Source of the DNA: Kaustia mangrovi
Lineage (GTDB): Bacteria > Pseudomonadota > Alphaproteobacteria > Rhizobiales > Im1
Direction of reading: 5' to 3'
Assembly (NCBI RefSeq): GCF_015482775.1
Contig: NZ_CP058214.1
Coordinates: 4,268,501-4,332,500, forward strand
Length of the DNA: 64,000 bases
Positions 58,550-64,000 of the stretch are shown piece by piece (within the stretch, counting starts at the first letter, position 1; each line of letters begins with the position of its first letter). The notes beneath the pieces are model-generated. The model was given only the letters and a program-made list of their open reading frames with translations, searched no databases and was not told where the DNA came from. The translations under genes and the position numbers were made by a program.

Positions 58550-61477
58550 TCAGGCATCGGCCGGATTGCGCTCAAGCCACTCGCGCACGGCGGCGGCGTC
58601 GCGCGGGGTGAGATCGGGGAACTCCGGATCTGAGCCGACCTCCGGCAGGATCTTCCAGGAGCGCGCGCATTTGCGCCCCTCCGCCAGCCGCGAGACCACC
58701 GCGACGCCCGGGACGTCGTCCCAGCGATAGGCGTCCGCCGGGCCCTCGCCCTCGACGAGCGTCGCCTGGCTGGTGATGGCGATCTCGGCGAGGTCCACAT
58801 CCTTCACCGCCTCGTAGAGGGCGGGGTCGGAGACATGGATCTCCGGCGCGGCCTCCAGGCTCGCCCCGATCCGCTTGTCGGCGCGTTCGATCTCGAGCGC
58901 GCCCGTCACCACGCGGCGCACCTTGCGCACCTTCTCCCACTTGGCGTTCAGCGCGTCGTCGCGCCAGCCCTCGACGGGCTCGGGGAAGAGGCGCAGATGG
59001 ACGGACGTATCGTCGGGGAAGCGCGACAGCCAGACCTCCTCCATGGTGAAGGGAAGGAGGGGGGCAAGCCAGATCGTCAGGCGTTCGAACAGCGCGTCCA
59101 TCACCGTGCGGCAGGCGCGGCGGGCGACGGACGAGGCCGGATCGCAGTAGAGCGTGTCCTTGCGGATGTCGAAATAGAAGGTGGAGAGATCCACCGTGCA
59201 GAAGTTGAACAGGCGCGTGAAGACGCGGCGGAAATCGAAGGCCGCATAGCCCTCGCGCACCTGCCCGTCGAGCACGGCGAGCTTGTGGAGCATGTAGCGC
59301 TCGAGCTCCGGCATGTCCTCCACGGCGATCCGCTCCTCGTCGGAGAAGTCCGCGAGATTGCCGAGCATGAAGCGCATGGTGTTGCGCAGGCGGCGGTAGG
59401 ATTCCGCCGTCGCCTTGAGGATTTCCGCGCCGATCCGCTGGTCCTCGGTGTAGTCGCAGGAGGCGACCCACAGGCGCAGTATGTCGGCGCCATACTGCTT
59501 GATGATGTCCTGCGGGAAGACCTGGTTGCCCAGCGACTTCGACATCTTGCGCCCGTCCTCCGCCATGGTGAAGCCATGGGTGACGACCGCGTCGTAGGGC
59601 GCGCGCCCGCGCGTGCCGCAGGATTCCAGCAGCGAGGAATGGAACCAGCCGCGATGCTGGTCGGAGCCCTCCAGATAGACGTCCGCCGGCCATTTGAGAT
59701 CGGGCCGCTTCTCCAGGACGAAGGCGTGGGTCGAGCCGGAATCGAACCAGACATCGAGAATGTCGGTGACCTGGTCCCAGTCCTCCGGATCGTAGTCGTT
59801 GCCGAGGAAGCGCGCCGTCGCGCCATCGGCGAACCAGGCGTCCGCGCCCTCCGCCTCGAAGGCTTGCGCGATGCGCGCGTTCACCGCCTCGTCCTGGAGC
59901 ACCTCGCCGGTGTCCCGGTTCACGAAGACGGCGATGGGCACGCCCCAGGCGCGCTGGCGCGAGATCACCCAGTCGGGGCGATGCTCGATCATGCCGCGCA
60001 GCCGCGCCTGACCGCTGCGCGGCACGAAGCGCGTGTCGTCGATGGCGTTCAGCGCACGCGTCCTCAGCGTGTCGCCGGGGCCGTCGAGGTCGCGGTCCAT
60101 GGAGATGAACCATTGCGGCGTGTTGCGGAAGATCACCGGCTTCTTGGAGCGCCAGGAATGGGGATACTGATGCTTCAGCCGTCCGCGCGCGACCAGCATG
60201 CCCGCCTCGGTCAAGGCGTCGATGACCGCCTGGTTCGCGTCGCCCTTCTCGCCCTCGGAGGTGAGGACGGACCGGCCGGCGAGCCCCGGCGCGTCGTCGG
60301 TGAAGACGCCGTCGGCATCAACCGTGTAAGGGATGGTCGTGTCGATGCCGCGCCTCTCCAGCGCCGCCTTGTTCTCCATCCAGATCTCGAAGTCCTCCGC
60401 GCCGTGGCCCGGAGCGGTGTGGACGAAGCCCGTGCCGTCCTCGTCGGTCACATGGTCGCCGTCGAGCAGCGGCACGTCGAAGCCGTAGCCGAGCGGGGCG
60501 AGGGGGTGGGTGCAGGTCGTGCCCCGGAGATCGTCCGCCGAGACGTCGCCGCGGCGCTCATAGGCCTCCACGCGGGCCTGGCCCATCACGGCGGCGGCGA
60601 GCTTGTCGGCGATCACGAGCTTGTCGCCGGGCTTTGCCCAGTTGCCCTCCGGTGCCGCCGTCACCTCGTAGAGGCCATAGGGGATGCGCGAGGAATAGCT
60701 GATCGCCCGGTTGCCGGGGATCGTCCATGGCGTCGTCGTCCAGATCACGATGCTCGCATCGGCAAGCAGGCCGGTCCCGCCGCTGACCGGGAACTTCACC
60801 CAGATCGTGTCGGAGGTGTGGTCGTAATACTCCACCTCGGCTTCGGCGAGCGCCGTCTTCTCCACGACCGACCACATGACGGGCTTGGAGCCGCGATAGA
60901 GCTGGCCGGTCATGGCGAACTTCATGAGTTCGCGTGCGATCTGAGCTTCTGCCCCGAAGCTCATGGTGAGATAGGGATCTTCCCAGTTGCCGATCACGCC
61001 GAGACGCTTGAACTCGGCGCGCTGGACGTCGATCCAGTGCTCGGCGAAGTCGCGGCATTCCTTGCGGAACTCGTTGACCGGCACGGCATCCTTGTCGAGG
61101 CCCTTGGCGCGGTATTGCTCCTCGATCTTCCATTCGATGGGCAGGCCGTGGCAGTCCCAGCCGGGCACATAGTTGGAGTCCCTGCCCAGATATTGCTGGG
61201 AGCGCACGATCATGTCCTTGAGGATCTTGTTGAGCGCCGTGCCGATATGGATGTTGCCGTTGGCATAGGGCGGGCCGTCATGCAGGACGAACAGCTCGCG
61301 GCCCTTCGCTTCCGTGCGCATCCGCTCGAAGATGCCGATCTCCTCCCAGCGCTCCAGAAGCCCCGGCTCCTTCTTCGGCAGCCCGGCGCGCATGGGGAAA
61401 TCGGTCTTGGGCAGGAACAGGGTCTTGCGATAGTCGAGCCCGTCTGCCTGTGTGCTGTCCGCGGTCATGTCGTTCAT
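58550..61477 (-). CDS. ileS: Isoleucine--tRNA ligase
   Basis: IleS (975 aa) charges tRNA-Ile and edits misactivated valine. The HIGH motif is in [12 protein letters not shown] and the KMSKS loop in [10 protein letters not shown]; the editing domain lies between them. The C-terminal zinc finger of E. coli IleS is reduced to KCARSWKI with no second cysteine pair, so that zinc site seems lost. ATG 61477 is chosen. A TTG at 61507 and ATG 61468 are also in frame. Confidence 0.95.
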   Translation of the reverse strand: MNDMTADSTQADGLDYRKTLFLPKTDFPMRAGLPKKEPGLLERWEEIGIFERMRTEAKGRELFVLHDGPPYANGNIHIGTALNKILKDMIVRSQQYLGRDSNYVPGWDCHGLPIEWKIEEQYRAKGLDKDAVPVNEFRKECRDFAEHWIDVQRAEFKRLGVIGNWEDPYLTMSFGAEAQIARELMKFAMTGQLYRGSKPVMWSVVEKTALAEAEVEYYDHTSDTIWVKFPVSGGTGLLADASIVIWTTTPWTIPGNRAISYSSRIPYGLYEVTAAPEGNWAKPGDKLVIADKLAAAVMGQARVEAYERRGDVSADDLRGTTCTHPLAPLGYGFDVPLLDGDHVTDEDGTGFVHTAPGHGAEDFEIWMENKAALERRGIDTTIPYTVDADGVFTDDAPGLAGRSVLTSEGEKGDANQAVIDALTEAGMLVARGRLKHQYPHSWRSKKPVIFRNTPQWFISMDRDLDGPGDTLRTRALNAIDDTRFVPRSGQARLRGMIEHRPDWVISRQRAWGVPIAVFVNRDTGEVLQDEAVNARIAQAFEAEGADAWFADGATARFLGNDYDPEDWDQVTDILDVWFDSGSTHAFVLEKRPDLKWPADVYLEGSDQHRGWFHSSLLESCGTRGRAPYDAVVTHGFTMAEDGRKMSKSLGNQVFPQDIIKQYGADILRLWVASCDYTEDQRIGAEILKATAESYRRLRNTMRFMLGNLADFSDEERIAVEDMPELERYMLHKLAVLDGQVREGYAAFDFRRVFTRLFNFCTVDLSTFYFDIRKDTLYCDPASSVARRACRTVMDALFERLTIWLAPLLPFTMEEVWLSRFPDDTSVHLRLFPEPVEGWRDDALNAKWEKVRKVRRVVTGALEIERADKRIGASLEAAPEIHVSDPALYEAVKDVDLAEIAITSQATLVEGEGPADAYRWDDVPGVAVVSRLAEGRKCARSWKILPEVGSDPEFPDLTPRDAAAVREWLERNPADA

Positions 61478-61561
61478 TGCTTCCGGCTTGTCCCAGGAAT
61501 TCTTCAAGCGTCGTCTGGAGCGTCTTCTATCAACGATGGGCCAAACAATCCATATGGGCGC

Positions 61562-62122
61562 TCAGTCCTCCCGCTTCAGGAACAGGAGCTGGGTATCGCC
61601 GTAGACCCTCCGGTCGACCGCCGCAAGCCCTGGCGGCACGGCGATCTCGGCCTCCGCGCTCTCCTCCAGCAGGGCGATCCCGCCGGGCGCCAGCCATCCC
61701 CCGGCGAGCACCGAGGCGAGCGCCGCCGCACCGAGCCCCCGGCCATAGGGCGGGTCGGCGAAGACGAGATCGAAGGGCTGCATGGGCGCGACGTCGCCGA
61801 GCCGCGTGGCGTCGCGCCGCCAGATCTTGGCAGCGCCCGTCGCCTTCAGCGTCTCGACATTGTGCCGCACGAGCGCGCGGCCCTCCGACGAATTGTCGAT
61901 GAACAGGCAGAAGCGCGCGCCGCGCGAGAGAGCCTCCAGCCCCAGCGCGCCGGTGCCCGCGAACAGGTCGAGCACGCGCGCGCCTTCGAGCTCGATGGCC
62001 GCCGCGCCGTGGGCGAGGATGTTGAACACCGCCTCGCGGGTGCGGTCGCTGGTCGGGCGCACGGCGCGGGATTTCGGCGCGCTGAGCGCCGTGCCCCTAT
62101 GACGGCCGCCGACGATGCGCAT
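61562..62122 (-). CDS. rsmD: 16S rRNA (guanine(966)-N(2))-methyltransferase RsmD
   Basis: RsmD (186 aa) methylates G966 of 16S rRNA. It starts with the characteristic [10 protein letters not shown] and [13 protein letters not shown]. The SAM motif is [19 protein letters not shown], and the catalytic (D/N)PPY motif appears as FADPPYG. ATG 62122 lies inside the upstream pseudouridine synthase gene (26-base overlap), so the two are coupled. Confidence 0.93.
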   Translation of the reverse strand: MRIVGGRHRGTALSAPKSRAVRPTSDRTREAVFNILAHGAAAIELEGARVLDLFAGTGALGLEALSRGARFCLFIDNSSEGRALVRHNVETLKATGAAKIWRRDATRLGDVAPMQPFDLVFADPPYGRGLGAAALASVLAGGWLAPGGIALLEESAEAEIAVPPGLAAVDRRVYGDTQLLFLKRED

Positions 62123-62915
62123 GGCGCTTGTCCTTCGGCGGCTCAAGCCCTGTGAGCCCCTTGGCGAGCCGGGTGCCGAGCTGGTCGCGCAGGACGCGCC
62201 TCGGCACCTCCTCAACCTGCTCGCGGGCGAGGTCGCCGAGCTGGAAGGGGCCGTAGGAGATGCGGATCAGCCGGTTCACCTTGAGGCCCAGATGCTCCAG
62301 AACGCGCCGGATCTCGCGGTTCTTGCCCTCCTTCAGGCCCATTGTGAGCCACAGATTGGTGCCCTGCACCCGGTCGAGCGCCGCCTCGATGGCGCCATAG
62401 TCCACGCCGTCGATGGTGATCCCGGCCTTCAGGCGGTCGAGCCCGGCCTGGTCGATGCTGCCATGGGCGCGCACCCGGTAGCGCCGCGTCCAGGCGGTCG
62501 AGGGCAGCTCCAGCCGGCGGGCGAGCTCGCCATCGTTGGTCAGGAGCAGCAGGCCCTCCGACGCGATGTCGAGCCGGCCGACGGAGATCACCCGCGGCAG
62601 GGTCTGGGGCAGGTGGTCGAACACCGTGGCGCGGCCCTGCGGGTCGCGGTGCGTCGTCACCAGCCCCACGGGCTTGTGATAGCGCCACAGCCGCGCGGGC
62701 TCGGGCTCCGCGATCGGCTCGCCGTCGACCAGCACCGTGTCGGCGGGCGTCACATTGACGGCAGGCGAGGAGAGCACCCGGCCGTTGAGGCTGACGCGGC
62801 CGGCCTCGATCAGGCGCTCCGCCTCGCGCCGCGAGCAGACGCCGGCGCGTGCGATCACCTTGGCGATCCGGTCGCCGGGCGGCGGTGCGGTGTTATCGGA
62901 TTTGGGGTCTGACAT
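62097..62915 (-). CDS. RluB-type 23S rRNA pseudouridine synthase
   Basis: This 272-aa RsuA/RluB/E/F-family enzyme has an N-terminal S4 RNA-binding domain ([21 protein letters not shown]) and the catalytic aspartate in [17 protein letters not shown]. The family ending [24 protein letters not shown] is present. The C-terminus has a basic extension. ATG 62915 is chosen because the longer frame to 62978 overlaps the intergenic region with the divergent tadA gene. The exact target uridine cannot be fixed from sequence. Confidence 0.88.
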   Translation of the reverse strand: MSDPKSDNTAPPPGDRIAKVIARAGVCSRREAERLIEAGRVSLNGRVLSSPAVNVTPADTVLVDGEPIAEPEPARLWRYHKPVGLVTTHRDPQGRATVFDHLPQTLPRVISVGRLDIASEGLLLLTNDGELARRLELPSTAWTRRYRVRAHGSIDQAGLDRLKAGITIDGVDYGAIEAALDRVQGTNLWLTMGLKEGKNREIRRVLEHLGLKVNRLIRISYGPFQLGDLAREQVEEVPRRVLRDQLGTRLAKGLTGLEPPKDKRHAHRRRPS

Positions 62916-63022
62916 GCGGGCGATGTCATACCGGAACGGCGGCGCGATGCAACAGCGCTCTCGCACGTCGCCTCGCATGCCGCTTGACGCCCGGGACCGG
63001 CGGGGTAAAGCTCGCGCCCGTC

Positions 63023-63478
63023 ATGCAGGGCCCCGCACGCAAATCGATGGATCTGGCGCTTGAGGAGGCGCGCGCCGCCGCCGAACGCGGCGAGGTGCCG
63101 GTCGGCGCGGTCGTGTCGGGCCCCGGCGGCGAGGTGCTGGCCAGCGCCGGCAACCGCACGCTGGAGCTGAAGGACCCGACGGCGCATGCCGAGCTCCTGG
63201 CGATCCGCGAGGCCTGCGCGCGGCTCGGCTCGGAGCGGCTGACGGGCTGCGACCTCCATGTGACGCTTGAGCCCTGCGCCATGTGCGCCACGGCGATCTC
63301 GTTTGCCCGCATCCGCCGGCTCTATTACGGCGCGGCGGACGAGAAGATGGGCGGCGTCGACCACGGGCCCCGGATCTTCGCGCAGGCGACCTGCCATCAC
63401 CGCCCGGAGGTCTATGGCGGCATCGGCGAGCGGCAGGCCGCCGATCTCCTCAAGGCCTTCTTCGCGGGGCGCCGGTAG
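63023..63478 (+). CDS. tadA: tRNA-specific adenosine deaminase
   Basis: TadA (about 151 aa) converts the wobble adenosine of tRNA-Arg(ACG) to inosine. The zinc and catalytic residues are H55 and E57 (AHAELLA) and C85/C88 (PCAMC), all intact. The final part (YYGAADEKMGGVDHG) is typical. ATG 63023 or the in-frame ATG 63047 could be the start. It is divergent from the pseudouridine synthase gene and convergent with the patatin-like gene. Confidence 0.91.
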   Translation: MQGPARKSMDLALEEARAAAERGEVPVGAVVSGPGGEVLASAGNRTLELKDPTAHAELLAIREACARLGSERLTGCDLHVTLEPCAMCATAISFARIRRLYYGAADEKMGGVDHGPRIFAQATCHHRPEVYGGIGERQAADLLKAFFAGRR

Positions 63479-63503
63479 GACCCGCCCGGCAGGGGCCGGA
63501 GGC

Positions 63504-64000
63504 TCAGGCCGTCTGCGACTGCAGGAGCTTTTCGAGCGCCCGTTTCAGCTCCGCCTTGGCCGGGGCGGAGCCGGCGAGGATCTCCCGGATCTTGAGGAAC
63601 TCCAGCACGCGGAACTCGTCGATATCCGGCACGATCAGCATGTCCGGCGCGCGGCGCTCGATCTTCGCCTGGACGATCAGGTGCTCCATGATCATGGCCG
63701 ACCGGAACCACAGCTCCGTTCCGCTCGGCGGTTCGTCGGACTCGCGCACCGGGCGGCCGGTGACGTCGACGGCGATGGTGACGTCGACATTCTCCAGATG
63801 GTCGAAGGGCAGGGGGTTGGTCACCCCGCCGTCGATCAACAGGCAGCCGTCTATGGTCTGCGGCGAGACGAGGCCCGGCAGCGCCATGCTGGCGGCGACG
63901 GCGGGAATGAGCGGCCCGCTCTTCAGGGCGACTTCCTTGCGCCCGTAGAAATCCGTCGCCATGAGGGTGAGCGGGATGGCGAGCTCGTCGAAGGTCTCCG
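63504..64000 (-). CDS. Patatin-like phospholipase family protein, C-terminal part (partial)
   Basis: The gene continues past the right edge; its N-terminus with the GXSXG nucleophile is outside the window. The visible part has FDELAIPLTLMATDFYGRKE, then AASMALPG, then LIDGGVTNPLPFD. The aspartate of DGG is the second member of the Ser-Asp catalytic dyad. This matches the RssA/NTE-like bacterial patatins, which hydrolyse lipid acyl groups. The stop is at 63504 and the C-terminal tail is helical. Confidence 0.88.
   Translation of the reverse strand, partial: ETFDELAIPLTLMATDFYGRKEVALKSGPLIPAVAASMALPGLVSPQTIDGCLLIDGGVTNPLPFDHLENVDVTIAVDVTGRPVRESDEPPSGTELWFRSAMIMEHLIVQAKIERRAPDMLIVPDIDEFRVLEFLKIREILAGSAPAKAELKRALEKLLQSQTA

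Noticed and set aside
58835-62155. 1106-codon plus-strand open frame opposite ileS and rsmD
   Set aside because: It is a shadow of ileS; no recognisable domain and biased composition.

Overview
The window is 64 kb of GC-rich DNA whose gene content and order match an alphaproteobacterium, most likely of the order Hyphomicrobiales (Rhizobiales). The markers are a nuoE-to-nuoN run followed directly by birA and an RNase J gene, a folA ... hflK-hflC-DUF2065-degP neighbourhood, and an ileS-lspA-DUF3035-M16-M16 block. Genus and species cannot be read from the sequence alone. Most of the window is core chromosome. No plasmid, phage, CRISPR or intact insertion sequence is visible.

Layout. 1-11.8 kb is the distal part of the complex I operon (end of nuoE, then nuoF, G, H, a small membrane protein, I, J, K, L, M, N), continuing into birA and rnj up to 14.3 kb. 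parC follows (14.3-16.6 kb). 16.6-20.3 kb is the least core-like part. A 31-bp perfect inverted repeat brackets an AT-richer orphan gene. Beside it lie a zinT gene behind a perfect 20-bp Zur-type palindrome and a secreted peptidoglycan-binding/trypsin-like protease. 20.4-25.4 kb is a minus-strand group: an EamA transporter, arginyl/leucyl-tRNA-protein transferase, an SLC13-type permease and threonine ammonia-lyase. It is divergent from a 3-hydroxyisobutyrate-dehydrogenase-family gene. 26.7-29.7 kb holds gltX and nadE, translationally coupled. 29.8-34.4 kb holds a ypfJ-type zinc metallopeptidase and a BMP-type nucleoside ABC transporter (ATPase plus two permeases). Both the peptidase and the ATPase carry an apparent one-base deletion.

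34.5-45.2 kb holds an alpha/beta hydrolase, then a small conserved ORF coupled to folA, a sulfur/formaldehyde cassette (cystathionine beta-synthase, a trans-sulfuration enzyme, glutathione-dependent formaldehyde dehydrogenase), hflK-hflC-DUF2065, degP and maiA. 45.2-50.7 kb holds a single-TM hypothetical protein, tRNA-Val(CAC), gph, a gabD-type dehydrogenase and rpiA-gor. 50.8-58 kb (minus strand) holds mutL, pgi, a tandem pair of M16 peptidases (one catalytic, one lacking the metal motif) and a DUF3035 lipoprotein. 58-64 kb holds lspA, ileS, rsmD, an RluB-type pseudouridine synthase, tadA and the end of a patatin-like phospholipase gene.

Functional threads. Complex I fills the first 12 kb. 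A glutathione/cysteine theme recurs: trans-sulfuration, glutathione-dependent formaldehyde oxidation, maleylacetoacetate isomerase and glutathione reductase. Envelope proteostasis recurs too (HflKC, DegP, the secreted trypsin-like protease, M16 pair, LspA). I found no convincing new multi-gene defence or biosynthetic system. The observations most worth checking are the two frameshifts, the inverted-repeat-bracketed orphan gene, the domain-fused protease, the Zur-controlled zinT and a possible ribosome-binding-site-sequestering hairpin before the M16 operon.
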